Shown here: piece after piece, positions 33,112-44,150 of the stretch
Position numbering within the stretch: position 1 is the first letter of the stretch
Layout: every line of letters starts with the position of its first letter
Source of the DNA: Diphasiastrum complanatum
Taxonomy: Eukaryota > Streptophyta > Lycopodiopsida > Lycopodiales > Lycopodiaceae
Assembly: GCA_029204225.1 (NCBI GenBank)
Contig: CM055100.1
Coordinates: 61,009,841-61,073,840, forward strand
Length of the DNA stretch: 64,000 nucleotides
Reading direction: 5' to 3'
Made by a program: the position numbers and the translations under genes
Notes under the pieces: model-generated
The model's input: the letters and a program-made list of their open reading frames with translations, nothing else
Told to the model about the DNA's origin: nothing
Database searches by the model: none

Positions 33112-36100
33112 CTGTTCAAAAAGTGAAATTGCTTATCGATTAAATATGAGACGGCCAAGTGATCAATAATATTTGCATCAACAATAATACTTGACAGCAA
33201 TACTTAACAATAACATCAGTACAAAGTCTCTCAAGTGCGATATGATATTTAATTGCATACCTGTAGTATACAAAGGGCAGATAGCTTGTCCACAATTCGT
33301 TTATGTTGTCGACGATCGACTTTCAAGAAACCTATTGCATTCTCTACAGCCTTGCATACGTCAAAAGACAGTAGATATATTTAGCATTAGTCATAAGAAA
33401 CAATTGATTCTGTAGGTTTCAAGAAAATGCAGAGCAGTGCAAGATAAAAACACAACATGACACAAAAAGAATTGCCCTTTTAAACACGCAGCTGTAGGGG
33501 TTTTCCTTCACTAAGATCTTAAAATATAATATCATAATGACAGTCAGAGGGTGTATAAGAAACAATAAAAAAATACCTTGGTAGTTAATCGTTCATCCCA
33601 ATAGATGTAGCAAAGATCTGCGAACTTGCCACTGATATGCATCTCCCTCACAAACTGCTCGACAATTGGACCCTGCTATTAAGCAATGCTCAAGTTGATA
33701 ATTAACCATAAGACGCAACCACACCCCCCCCCCCAAAAAAAAAGAGACCGACAAAAGACTTAGCTGCAAATCATGTAATTTGATTGCATATAAGGAGCTC
33801 AGCATGAACTAGTACAAACCAATAAGCCTTGTGGCAAAAGTAACAAAATCTTATGAAGGAAGAGAATGCATGAAGCACCTACTGGAATCAATCCCTCACT
33901 CCAGCACATAGACCAAAAAGCAAAATTGCAAACAGGATTAAAAAAATAACTAATTATGCAACTTTCTAAATCGAGAAAGTAGAAAAGAGGCATCAAAAGC
34001 TAGCTCTTTCCTTTTTGAAATAAGCAGCCAAATGCCTCAATAAAGCCCCAATCTAACATCCACCTACAGATTTTCCCTTAGCGCTTGCAGTAAACTCACC
34101 ACCATTTACTCTAGAGTTCATTTTCCCTATCACAATACAGGATCAGTCACAAAGTCTTTAGCATCGACTAGGCCAAGGTCCTTGTGGCAATAGTGGTAAA
34201 ACGATGCTTGCTCCTCCATTATCAACCAGAAACAACGGCTTTTTTTGAGGAGAGGTCTGCATCTAGGGAGCTAGTCCTATTTTGTTTCTTGGACCAGCTA
34301 CTAGTTATTGTGTTCTTAAGCGCTTCTGTATGCCTTCGCCGTGAATGTGTTCACATCAAGCCTAAGCCAAGTCAAATTCCAAAACTACATAATGCTGCAT
34401 TCTGATTGCAGTGTGATCTGCTTCGATTGGAACCTACCTTATATGTCCCCACTTGCTCTTCTCCGCATTGAAGTTTGAACCTTTCATTTGGTTTTGTATA
34501 TATAATGATTCGCGTTCTCCCATTCGGGGTTCACTATTAAAACAACAATGAATCTACTCCAGGAGAAATTTTAAATGTGAGGACATTCATAGAAGAGGGT
34601 AGTGTTACAAACTACTAAACCAAAAATTTCTAGGTGCCAATCATCACAAGAAATTGGACGCTCACTATCCACCCCACCATAGGACCCAATCCAAATCCAC
34701 CCTCCATGCTCTAGGCACGAGACTTGGAATCAAGTAAGATCCAACCTCCAACACTAACGATCTTGTTGCTCACGACCATGTAAAAACAGCTCAGGATAGA
34801 GCCTAGTTTTATGCTAATCGAAAGTGACAACCTAGGGTCTATGCAGAAGGAGATTGGGTGTATCTTAAAGTTCCAAAAGACTCTAAGGTATTGAAGACTT
34901 GAAAATGTCCTTAAGTTATCGCCTCGTTATGCTGGGCCTTTTTCATATTGTAAAGAAACTCAATCGAAATGCCTACCAACTAGAACTTCCTTAGGGAATC
35001 GGTGTTCACCTAGTCTTCCACATCAGTCATTTAAAGGAACGACTCGTGGGAAAGGATGTTTTGATTCTACAAGACAAGCTAGTTCAGTTAGAGGATCTGG
35101 CATCTTTTGTACCTTCGATGGCCATTGTTGATGTACGTCAACACGGCTCCAAACCCGGCAAGTGACTGAGTACTTGGTTCGTAGGAAAGGAAGTTCCGAA
35201 GAGGAGGACACTTAGGAAAAGGAGCGAGACCTTAGACTAAGATTCCCATATTTTCTTCCTTAGAAGAGGAATCTTTTAAGGGGGAGGGAACGTTAGGGAC
35301 CCAACCCCTTAGGGCCCAAACCCCAACTTCGAACCGAGCGTCAACTGGGCATATTGACTTGACCAGTGACTTGTGGACCTGCATGGTTGCCACGTGTCGT
35401 GATCCAATGTGTGCACTGATTAGACCAAAAGATAAAACTAAAAATTCATAATGGCCATATTCAGTACACAAACCAGATTCAGAAAACATCTCCCTCGTTA
35501 ATTCTTACTTGATGGCAACCTGATCTAAGGCTTTAACTTGGTGAAACACTTTGCACCAGTTAGTCAATCCATTAGGTCATTCATTCTTGGTAAGGGTCTC
35601 TTACAACTAACACAAAGACAATTTCAATAGTATATGGTCATTTAATTCTATCTGTAGCTAGGCACTTGAATATCACACACACGCATGCATGCACAAATAT
35701 ATCTTGTATCCGTTGTCATTATATGAATTTACAACATTCCATACATGAAACAATCTCATTCAAAAGAAACATAAATCCACAATATAAAAACTAATGTTCA
35801 AAACCACCTTCATTGTTTACCTGTTTTCCTTGATAGCCTATCAATTTAATTGGATAACCGATCACGAATCCTACAATTGAAAGATCTTTAGCCTGCAATA
35901 TTGAAAGTCCGATAATAAGTTTATGTGAACAGTGAAAGTGAAATGCAATTTCAAAGGCAACTTTAAATTGAGAAGTACCACAACTCAATGAGAGTAATGA
36001 AACAAAAAGATGCAAATAGTAACGAAAGGCCATCTATCCACCTCACAAGAGTTCAAAGGAGTCCATGAGAGTCATCCCATATCAATTACTAATCCAGCTA

Positions 36101-39100
36101 ATTTGTAATGGTTTATTAGTTAGGTTCAATATGTTAGCATTCACTCTTAGAAGTTCAACAAAGGCCATGGAAGGCCACCCCCATAACCTAGCCATAGGCT
36201 GAGGCATGACAAGTGCACAAATGGGTTTGTGATATGCAGGCAGGTTCCATGACACATGGGTCCAGCTACACCATGGAAAGTCAAGTCAAAGGCTCCAGTC
36301 CACATCCGCACCTCAAGTAGGTGGCACCTCAAGTAGGTGTAGTGTTTCCCCTCCAAGGTAGCACAACCACAAAATCCATGGGATTACTTTCCCATTTCTT
36401 CTCAAAAATTTCCAACTAAAGTAGCAAACCAGCCACCTTAAGTCTTTCAACTTTATTAACTTGGCGTTGCACACATTTACGTACTATGCACACATATGCT
36501 ACCACTTGATTTTTTATTTTTGGCCAATAAAAATTTCTTCTAACCGAATCAAGTATCCTTTTAATACCCAGATGGCCTGCACATGGGCTATCATAGAACG
36601 ATTTGGGCCTCGATCTTCATTATTCGATACTTATACTTTCCCATTTCAGATAAGTAAGCCATTGCTAATGGAATAATCTCTTCTCTTTAAGAGAAGATTT
36701 GGAGTCCTACAGTCCCAAATTAGAATTTCCAACCAGGACTTGATGCCAAAGCCAACAGAAAAGGATATCAATCCTACCCAAATCTCTAAGAAAAAAGTAC
36801 AGTTCAAATTGGATCTCAAAATAGCTTAACTAACTTCTCCAATCCAACTTAAGGCAACTATGATAGTTTGATGCACCTTTCTAGTACTTAACATCAACTT
36901 GGAACAACTCTAACCATTGTGCCTTGCAACCCCTAAGGTCAACCGCATCATAGACATACTTTAGTGATTGATGGTCAATAACTATTGAAAATCTAGAGCT
37001 ATACAAGTAATGCCTCCAAATTTTCAAGGCATTAATGGCAGCAAAAAGCTCCTTATCATAGGTGGAATACCAACTTTGAGCAGGATCTAACCAACCGACA
37101 ATCCTAATACACGATTGCCCCTATAGGTCACTAGCATCCGTCTCAATAACACATGAAAGACTCAAAACTTTGATTCATCTCTTCAGTCTACCCCATTGGT
37201 GGGGGATGACGACTGGAATTCTTCCTACTATGACATTTGTCAAGGACAAAGCTAATATAGCGTAGCACTTGATGAATGTGTGGAAAAACCCTATGAAGCC
37301 TAGACTTGACTTCGCGCATGATTTTAAGAATAGGCCACTTTCAAACCTTACAAATCTTGTCGAAATTGATTTCTAAACCACGATCCAAACAATATGACCT
37401 AAGTATACTAGTCCTCTTTAAGAATTTCACATTTTGATTCCTTGGCATAGAGCTTCTCCTGTCTTAGTATCCTTAAGACAGTGCAGAGATGCTCTTCATG
37501 CTCCTTCAAAGTCTTACTATGAAAAAGAATACCATCTAAGTAGACAATCACGAACTTTCCCAGATGTTAACCGACAAAATTGTTTATGATTTGCTGAAAA
37601 GTTGTTGGAGTGTTCATGAGACCAAAGGGTAAGACTAGAAACTCATAATGGCCATATTAGGTCCTAAATCATGCCTTTTCCACTTAAGTGATAAGTCTAC
37701 ATAAGAAATGCTAAAGGAAGTTGTCACCCCTTTAGCACCCTTAAGTATTTTAGGGCAATCCTTTGACAAAATGCCCATGCTCCGTGCAATTGAAGCACAA
37801 ACCACCACTTCTTGCCTTTGCATAAGCTTCACCGTCCAAAGTGGGTCATTTTCTCTTCTTACCAGGAGGAGTAGTGTCAATAAGTTTTTCTTCCTCCTTT
37901 GTAAAGACAACGGGCTTCTTGTCCTTTGCTTCAAGTTGTCCAATCAACTCTTTCCGAGCTACAACACAAGTATCCTCAAAGATTCCTACAAACCAAATTG
38001 CTTCATCCAAGGTTTGAGGCTAGTTCCTCCTAACCTTGAGCAAGCCCAAAATGCAATTTCACCAATTTTGGATCAATCCAACATGCAAATTTGGTGAGTA
38101 AGCAGGAATAGGCTAAAAAGTAAAGAAGGTTCACAGAAGGCTCAACAAGCTTCACAAAGAAGAAGCAGAGCACAAGATGGAAGCAAATCACTCAAAACAA
38201 AGTGAAATAGCAATCAGCAACCTCTTTCTCCTCTTCACTCTCAAAAAGAAAGTCGTGCTCGAGGGTGACACCACATCTTAAAACGATAACAGCCACATCC
38301 CAAAGTCTAGAAAGATCAAAACAGATGAGACTGCCCAACAAACAAGCTCCTAAAACTGCCATGTGGCCAAGGGGTCTCCGCAGGTTGTTGTAAAAGCAAA
38401 CAAACCTACACAAGGCCCATTTATGCAAACAAGCCTACCAAGGCCCACTTATGCAAAAAGCAAAAAGAAATATTGATGTTGCTTTTTAGGGTAAGCCCAC
38501 CACCACAAAAAACAGCCTTTTCGAAGCCTAAGAATCTTTATTACAACCAAAAGATTTAGATTCTAGCCTCTAAGGTAATTCTTAGTGATTAGGTTGATTG
38601 CCCTTCACTATGTTTGTGATGTAGACTACTCAATTCACTGATTGTGAAAAGCAAGTTAAACATGAAACGTCTCTAATGCAGTAATATGAATAAAATATTA
38701 TGGCATATCTACACAAGAAGGAACACAACATAAATTAGAGCTTTTAGTTGAAGTTCATTGCACAATATAGAATATTTAGGAGTTAAATAAGCTGATGCGA
38801 ATTAAGTTATAGAGGCTCGTGTAACTAAGGGTCATGGCCACAAAGGCAAGAAAACATATGTGTCCATGTAAACAAATGAGGACCACCTACAATCTTCAAG
38901 TAGATTAAGTAGAAGAGCCCATGCAAGAGGAAGAGCTTGATTGAGAGCCCAATCAAAATTTTCACATTTGTTGAATGTCCTGGTGGTCAGGAAAGTGCAA
39001 ACGGCTCCTCCAACACTTTTGTCAAAGTCAACACAACAAGAGTATCAATGTCCTAACACTACTTGAATTTTTATCAGACTACAACTATGTGGTAGAGAAG

Positions 39101-42100
39101 TTTAGATTATGATAGATATTGGGTTCTTCCATATTTTTTTGAGTTTGATTGTGGTGAAGAAGTTGAGTGTGAACGACCATCCTAATACCAATACACAATT
39201 GAAATTATACAAAGCCGGAATTTGATAATACTAGGTTGGCGCAGTTTGATGTAGCGTTGGGCACATGATGCAAACTCCCTACATTGCTTGGGATACTCGT
39301 GTATGAGTTGAAGTACATCAGTACACTTCATTCCATCTGTGGCGAGTAGGGTGTGCCTCCTAGACCACTTGTTTCAAACTATGCAATTGCATAAGATCCA
39401 TTGTGTATTTGTATGCCTATTGCCTACAAAATATGTCTATTAGTGCTAGCAAGAGCAGCATGTGACAAGTGGAAATGTGCAAATTAATACTTTAGATAGT
39501 TTAGATCACGAAATTAAAAGAGAATTCACAGACGTTTCCATTGATGATTTGTCCTCCATTTTGTAGTGTCGGAATTCAAGGTGAACTAGAAGGAAACATT
39601 CACAATGAATTAAGTGATTAATATACTATGAACAATCACAAATTATGCATACAAGTGGAAGCAAAGTAGGATATCAATGGAGACAAATCTCTATACAAAG
39701 AACGTATGTACACAAGCATTGCCACTCTCTCTAGTCTCTCTAGCCGCTTCAGGCTCTTCCTAACCTCTTCAACAAAAAGAGGGCACCTATTTATACAAGT
39801 AGAGATAGAAATCCAAAGGCCAATGTTCCCAATGTGGAATATCCAAAAGCCAACAGCCAAGAGCCATATGTTACATAGGAGTTACAAAAGCAAATGAAAA
39901 GCCTTGGCATTGGACAGCCAAGTGCTAATTGGAGAAGGTCGCTTGCCCCATGGACCCCCCAATATGAGTTGGGCCTCTCCAAACTTGAGTACATGGACCA
40001 AAAGTTAAAAAAGGCTCCCCCATTATGAGTTGGGCCCCTCCAAACTTGAGTACATGGACCAAAAGTTAAAAAATGCTCCATGGGTCCTCAAGAGTCAAAA
40101 TCATATACATTGCCCCAACTTTATTAAATATGGCATTAACCCCATGAAGTCACGCAAATTCATGCCTGGAGAAAGCTCTGTACTCGCCATACTATCTTTG
40201 GAGAAGATTCCACCTAGGGAGAAATTAAACTCTGATGACCCCTAACAGCCATCCAGGGTGTACCTTCTGGTACCTCGACTTCGCAGTCAGAGCATCAGCA
40301 GAGGAATCTCCATTAAAGGACAAATAGTGACTTCTAACATTAGCCACCTCATAGAAATGTTGAAGATAAATCGTAATATTGAGTTGACTCTTGAATCTAG
40401 TCTTGTTAGAAGACTTCCTTATAGAATGACTTTAGAGGAAGACGAAGTCAAACTACGCTAGAGGATTATTTGACCAAAGTGCAGACAAGGCCTGCCTAGC
40501 TATTCTCCTTTTGTCTCGCCCATCATTCTTTTGGTGTATGTGTGTGGATTATCAAAGCTTGAACAAAATTACTCCTAAACATCATTATCCTATTACAAAT
40601 GATTATACTACATTTTGATGACTTGTTGGATGCTTTACATGGTGCTACTATGTCTAGTAAGATTGATTTCAAGAGTAAATATCATCTAGTACACACAACT
40701 GCTTTCATAAATCAAATTGGTCACCAAAAATTTCTTGTGATGTCATTTGAACTAACATTCCAATAACATTCATGATGTTGAAGAACGATATACTTAAAAC
40801 ATAAATGGGTGAATTTTTCATGAATTTTATTGATGAGGTTTTGAATCACAATGTACAAAAGGTCTTGCATATGACCCATCTTAGAACCTATATTGTCAAC
40901 ATTGAGGGAACACACCTTGTTTGCTAATATCAAAAAGAGTACCTCGTTTTCGACAATATATTGAATATCAAAGTCATATTGTGTCAATTGACAAAACGAA
41001 AAGGAGTACTCTAAGATAGCACCACAAATATGTTACTAAAGAATAGTATGGAAAAGTGGACTTGAGTTCAATAGCAAAGCTTAGATAGATTGAAACAAGT
41101 TGTGGTTAAACTTGTCACTTTGAATATTCCTTATCCTTGGAAACAGTTCATGCTAAATACATATGCAAATGACATCATTGTGGACGTCATTCTTATGTAG
41201 GAGAAAAGTTTCTAGCCATTCAGGGCAATAATTTGGCCGCTACTCAAAAGATTTATCTAACCCATGAAAATAAATTCTATGTCGTGGTCTATGCTTTGAA
41301 AATGTGGAGACGTTTTTTGTATGGAACAAAATCTAATATGTACACTGACCTGACGCATTCAATCATTTCTAAAACTAGCCAAATCTGAGAGGGGTGTGGG
41401 GGAGTTTCATACAAAAATCTGATTCAAAGAGGCAAAGAGAACAATGTGGCAAATGCATTGTCTAGGATAATGTATTAGATGTCATTGAAAATGACTTGTT
41501 AGCTAAGATCATAAAGGCTCAAGAAGAGGATCGTCTATTTAAGAAAGTGGAGCAAGAGTTAAGTCGTGATCATCCATCTTAGGAGGTAGACTCTAGCCAC
41601 TTTGCTCATACTTATCGTAAGTGTAACATAGATGATGGTTTAAATAAGAGGAATGGCAAGACTTTGATTCTAACCTCTGAGGAGCTACATAACGAAATAT
41701 TGCATTTTGTCATGGCAATCTTGAAATATAATAAGGTAGCATAGGTTGATTCTTGATTTGAATGATCATCCAAAAAGCTTTGCGAAAAAATCATTATTAA
41801 CAACATAAATTTGATAATACACTTGACTAGACTCATTAACATACATGGTTAGTGACCTTTTCCGATGTGTATTAGCCTTTCATATTTGTCATTTCAAAAT
41901 ATGTTTCTTGCATAGGATCCTAGAACTAGTATGTAGTCCTATTGAAGATATACATTGACCGCATGAGCAACTTGGATGACGTACACAAAATTGAAGGCAT
42001 TGATATCTCACCACTTTCTCTAAATTCAATATTGCTTGATGGGATGATGAAGTCTTTCGCTCTATCAAACTGCAGCCCAAAAATGCAAAGGTTCACCACT

Positions 42101-42757
42101 AGTTCTAATTCAGCAAAGGTCTAACTCACAAAAAATATCAAATTTCATACAAGCAGTTTAGTCCAACAACAAATTCCACACGTCTTTTCAAACTTTCACC
42201 CAACAATTTTGATTTCTAAGCGGTATGAACAATCAATTGGACATTATCCACTTGTCATTCTTCTATTCTAGTCTTCATAGAATGCGACTAAGGGCTAGCA
42301 CTGGGCATAATGAGCGATGCCAAGCTAAAAGGAACTACTCCAAATCATCCAATAGCAGAGCCTTCTACAAAAAAAAAAGCTAACAACCCACACTATCACA
42401 TTAGATTGATTCTTGCCTGTAAATAACGATTTCAATATACAAAGTATGCAACGGCAGATTATTGCCTAGAATAGCAATGTCAATTCCTCCAAAAAAGATC
42501 TAGCTCTAAATTAAACATCTCAATGACATCAATATCATAAGCAGCCAATCACCCTTCAGCCCAGAAAAGGAGAAAATAGATACAAATTATGAGATAAGTT
42601 AAGTTGTAGGCCTGTGAGGTGAGGCAACGCGGCAATTGCGATCAGAGACGGCAACACCCATGTACTTGGTACCCACATCCAGACCCAACAGCGGGCCCCC
42701 TTGCCCCTCAGTCTTCAGCAGTCTTTGATAAAGCTGCGCCAACTTCAGCTCCTGCAT
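33064..42757 (-). CDS. yqgF: RuvX/YqgF-family RNase H-fold nuclease, six exons, 169 aa
   Basis: Joining 42757-42612, 42069-42012, 35892-35821, 33672-33577, 33350-33261 and 33111-33064 gives an open 510-nt frame of 169 codons plus stop, the usual length of this family. Signature blocks: LLGLDVGTKYMGVAVSD (D27), VASPHS-LIERK, GFVIGYP, YIYWDERLTTK (D118, E119) and the last helix IVDKLSALCILQ (D145). The three acidic sites match the RuvC/RNase H-like active site. Bacterial homologues process the 16S rRNA 3' end or resolve DNA junctions; plant homologues exist but their role is poorly known. No clear transit peptide. An in-frame TGA upstream supports ATG 42757. Introns 1-5 are 542, 6119, 2148, 226 and 149 bp; introns 2 and 3 hold gypsy remnants. 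Four donors are GT; intron 1 appears to be GC. The intact frame implies selection, so I read it as a working gene. Confidence 0.88.
33261..33350 (-). CDS. yqgF: yqgF exon 5
   Basis: 90 nt, acceptor tatgcaag, donor gtatgc. Encodes AVENAIGFLKVDRRQHK and the C-terminal helix with the last active-site aspartate (VDKLSA). Confidence 0.92.
33577..33672 (-). CDS. yqgF: yqgF exon 4
   Basis: 96 nt, acceptor aatagcag, donor gtattt. Encodes GPIVEQFVREM through CYIYWDERLTTK, the most diagnostic motif of the family. Confidence 0.92.
34790..35289 (+). pseudogene. Ty3/gypsy integrase C-terminus and purine tract, inside yqgF intron 3
   Basis: Opposite strand to yqgF. Across frames I read EGDWVYLKVPKDSK, then SPRYAGPFHIVKKLNRNAYQ and LELP, then VHLVFHISHLKERLV, the conserved gypsy IN C-terminal and chromo-like tail, with stops. 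A purine tract aagggggaggga (35277-35288) follows, and then (c/t)gttagggaccc, the probable start of a 3' LTR at 35289. Confidence 0.75.
35421..35545 (-). pseudogene. Ty3/gypsy RT N-terminal scrap, yqgF intron 3
   Basis: The minus strand reads LRSGCHQVRINEGDVF, a stop, then TEYGHYEFLVLSFGL, the gypsy RT segment before the active site. It ends at the FGL motif, next to LTR-like sequence of the preceding feature. Confidence 0.7.
35821..35892 (-). CDS. yqgF: yqgF exon 3
   Basis: 72 nt, phase 0 at both ends, acceptor tattgcag, donor gtaaac. Encodes AKDLSIVGFVIGYP followed by the KLxGxxGxQ-like loop of the family. Confidence 0.88.
35893..36830. other. yqgF intron 2, 3' part: no recognisable element
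   Basis: Non-coding; includes a 17-bp tandem duplication gcacctcaagtaggtg at about 36310-36344. Short ORFs are not supported. Confidence 0.5.
36831..37850 (-). pseudogene. Ty3/gypsy gag knuckle joined to RT-RNase H, inside yqgF intron 2
   Basis: Minus strand, many frameshifts. From 37850: a CFNCTEHGHF-type knuckle; then a jump straight into RT at GHYEFLVLPFGLMN-like sequence near 37650; then TFQQIINNF, KFVIVYLDGILFHSKTLKEH (the YxDD box reads YLDG), EKLYAKESKCE, and RNase H with DASDL, YSTYDKELFAAINALKIWR and IDHQSLKY to about 36950. Protease and the first part of RT are missing. Confidence 0.75.
37851..39950. other. yqgF intron 2, middle: degraded, no supported gene
   Basis: AT-rich. It includes an imperfect ~30-bp duplication at 38397-38458 (aacaaacctacacaaggccc / aacaagcctaccaaggccc). 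Overlapping short ORFs only. Confidence 0.5.
39960..40081 (+). repeat. tandem duplication, ~61-bp unit, two copies
   Basis: Units start at the atatgagttgggcc (39961) and attatgagttgggcc (40022) blocks; both continue through ccaaacttgagtacatggac and aaaagttaaaaaa. They differ at a few bases. Confidence 0.85.
40230..41760 (+). pseudogene. Ty3/gypsy RT-RNase H remnant, plus strand, inside yqgF intron 2
   Basis: Frames change often. Readable blocks: LPYRMTLEEDEVKLR, SPFVSPIILLVYVCVDYQSL-like, DDLLDALHGATMSSKIDFKS, then a break. After 41040: RFIYLTHENKFYVVVYALKM, RRFLYGTKSNMYTD, KENNVANALSRI (end of RNase H), then SEELHNEILHF near 41690. At 40790-41000 an inverted scrap reads TQYDFDIQYIVENEVLFLI on the minus strand, from another gypsy RNase H. 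No LTR pair was found. Confidence 0.72.
41761..42011. other. yqgF intron 2, 5' part
   Basis: Short non-coding stretch between gypsy remnant and exon 2 donor. No element recognised. Confidence 0.5.
42012..42069 (-). CDS. yqgF: yqgF exon 2
   Basis: 58 nt after acceptor gggctgcag, before donor gtgagatatc. Encodes LIERKTSSSHQAILNLEKV, which aligns in place with the linker after the VASP motif in this family. It is the least conserved exon and the least certain by similarity, but both splice phases fit. Confidence 0.75.
42070..42611 (-). other. yqgF intron 1 (542 bp, GC-AG)
   Basis: The intron runs gcctac...gggctgcag on the minus strand. Non-coding, AT-rich. Its phase is 2; the donor base C where T is expected is seen directly. 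Confidence 0.7.
42612..42757 (-). CDS. yqgF: yqgF exon 1
   Basis: 146 nt, 48 codons plus 2 bases. Encodes the start and the first active-site aspartate (GLDVGTKYMGVAVSD). The exon ends ctcacag, followed by gcctac, so the donor is GC rather than GT; the reading frame with exon 2 is only restored at this point (CAC AG|T TTG). Confidence 0.85.
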
Positions 42758-42879
42758 TTTGCAGCAAGCGATTTGTCATTCATTGCATCCCCATCACATT
42801 GCATGATAATGCATTGCTGTCTCCTCCTTGTCTACAACCACCATATGAGTGGGCTAGCGCCCGTGTAATCCCCCCCGCG

Positions 42880-42883
<4 letters not shown>

Positions 42884-42914
<31 letters not shown>

Positions 42915-42930
42915 ACTCACTCACTCACTC
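42884..42930 (+). repeat. (CT)n followed by (CACT)n microsatellite in the yqgF upstream region
   Basis: (CT)13 at 42884-42910, then (actc)5 at 42911-42930, preceded by alternating cgcgcgcg. On yqgF's strand this is a GA-rich tract 130-170 bp upstream of the ATG, a common feature of plant 5' UTRs and core promoters. Confidence 0.9.
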
Positions 42931-43056
42931 AATATAAACGTATACTCGCTATTTTTCACCTCCGAAGCCCTAATCTCAAAGTAACCCTAGCTTTTTCAGG
43001 TTTTTCATTGTGAAACGTTGCATCGACACACATTTTACTAAAACCTTGAAGAGTCG

Positions 43057-43066
43057 AATTATATAA
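43057..43066 (+). promoter_or_regulatory. possible TATA box for the plus-strand transcription unit
   Basis: attatataaac lies 300 bp from the yqgF ATG, pointing away from it. The spacing suits a divergent promoter driving the 43.2-43.9 kb region. Inferred from sequence only. Confidence 0.35.
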
Positions 43067-43088
43067 ACTTTTGGTGAAATTATGTACT

Positions 43089-43152
43089 ACATTTAGGCGA
43101 GCCCGGGAGGGCGAGCCTCAATTTCATTTAGGCCCTGGGCGGCCCTAAATGT
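43089..43152. repeat. 64-bp imperfect inverted repeat, GC-rich
   Basis: Ends acatttagg and cctaaatgt pair; the interior has cgagcccggg and cctgggcggc parts that also pair in part. It could be a small foldback element or a stem in a 5' UTR. Confidence 0.5.
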
Positions 43153-43238
43153 GGCGTTATTAGCCATTAGAATATACGATTTCAAGATCGTATTTTCATA
43201 CATTACGCAGGTACGCTACGTCCTTCTCTGCGCGTTTT

Positions 43239-43700
43239 GTGTTTTGCTTGGCCTTCTCTGCTCAGTTTGTGTTTTGCTTGGCCTTCTCAGCTCAGTTTCT
43301 TGGCAGATTCTTGACAGATTCTGGGCGATGCTACTTTCATTTCATTCACAGCCGGAGAATCCGTCTATCAAGTAGTTCTCCGACTGCAGGAAATCCTCTT
43401 TGTGTTTCTAGTTTCTACAACGAGATTTGCTCCCAAAAAGTAGAAACGACACTAATACGTCATACATCAGGTGGGTGCATATCCAGCTGCATAGATCTCG
43501 AATTTGTCCTGAACTGCCCAAATTCTGGTAAGGAGATACCTAAATCCGAGTCTATACAACAATCTTCTTTTCTTGTCTCAAACATCTATGCAGTCTTTAG
43601 AGTCCATAGGGCTTGCTGCAAAAAAAATGTTGAAAGACAAAATTGTTCAATCGACGACATAGCAAAAGGCAGAAAAAGCTTAGCAAAATACGAAGCATAG
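43239..43700 (+). CDS. unidentified 153-aa ORF
   Basis: Begins with a 30-bp tandem duplication (FCLAFSAQFV twice). The rest is Ser/Cys rich without a recognised domain, ending GRKSLAKYEA. It precedes the LTI65-like ORF in another frame. It may be 5' UTR or intron rather than protein. Confidence 0.2.
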   Translation: MFCLAFSAQFVFCLAFSAQFLGRFLTDSGRCYFHFIHSRRIRLSSSSPTAGNPLCVSSFYNEICSQKVETTLIRHTSGGCISSCIDLEFVLNCPNSGKEIPKSESIQQSSFLVSNIYAVFRVHRACCKKNVERQNCSIDDIAKGRKSLAKYEA

Positions 43701-43701
43701 C

Positions 43702-43981
43702 GTGATTGCTCAGAACTTTTGTGGTTGCTCTGATGATGGATTACCAAGTAAGCAGGATTATATCAGCTCTATCGAACCGAGCACCCCTGAACATGACCAA
43801 TCTGAGCACACTGGTAAAAAGTCCTTGATGGGCAAGATGAAGGACAAGGCCAACAGGCTGAAGTCGAAGATTAAAAGTTCTTACGCTACCAAAAAGAGCG
43901 AGTGACGACGACGATGAGGAAGATGATGAAGACGACTCCACCTCCTCGTCTGAGCGGAACAGTGAACCATCCGCTAGGATT
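43702..43981 (+). pseudogene. possible LEA/LTI65(CAP160)-like N-terminal fragment
   Basis: ORF 43702-43905 encodes EHDQSEHTGKKSLMGKMKDK and continues ANRLKSKIKSS, similar in pattern to the KKSVLxKVKxKAKKxK motif of low-temperature-induced 65 kDa/CAP160 proteins. It stops at 43905. In the next frame the sequence continues as a strongly acidic run (DDDDEEDDEDD, STSSSERNSE), as expected for that family, so a one-base shift may have broken it. It could also be the first exon of a gene whose remaining exons I cannot find. Assignment rests on a short motif. Confidence 0.35.
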
Positions 43982-44018
43982 TATATTTTATACGTACTGT
44001 ATTTTCTGAGTATACGGA

Positions 44019-44056
44019 AGGGGGGGCAGGGGCAAGGGCAGGGGCAGGGGCAGGGG
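44019..44056 (+). repeat. G-rich (ggggca)n tract, G-quadruplex candidate
   Basis: One run of seven G, four runs of four and one of three lie within about 40 bp, separated by ca, caa or ca-like spacers. It directly follows the acidic coding stretch and lies 95 bp before the MITE. Confidence 0.85.
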
Positions 44057-44150
44057 TGGAAGATTATGGGAAATTATATGTCCTGCGATTTCTGAAAAAA
44101 CCACAGGCATGGCTAATAACGTACTATGCCATATGCCATATAGTGAAAAC

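Noticed and set aside
40721-40987. 88-aa minus ORF as a separate gene
   Set aside because: Its start is a gypsy RNase H-like scrap embedded in a plus-strand gypsy remnant; the rest is non-coding.
41942-42124. Plus-strand 60-aa ORF overlapping yqgF exon 2
   Set aside because: Shadow of exon 2 on the opposite strand; the minus-strand reading has matching splice sites and phases.
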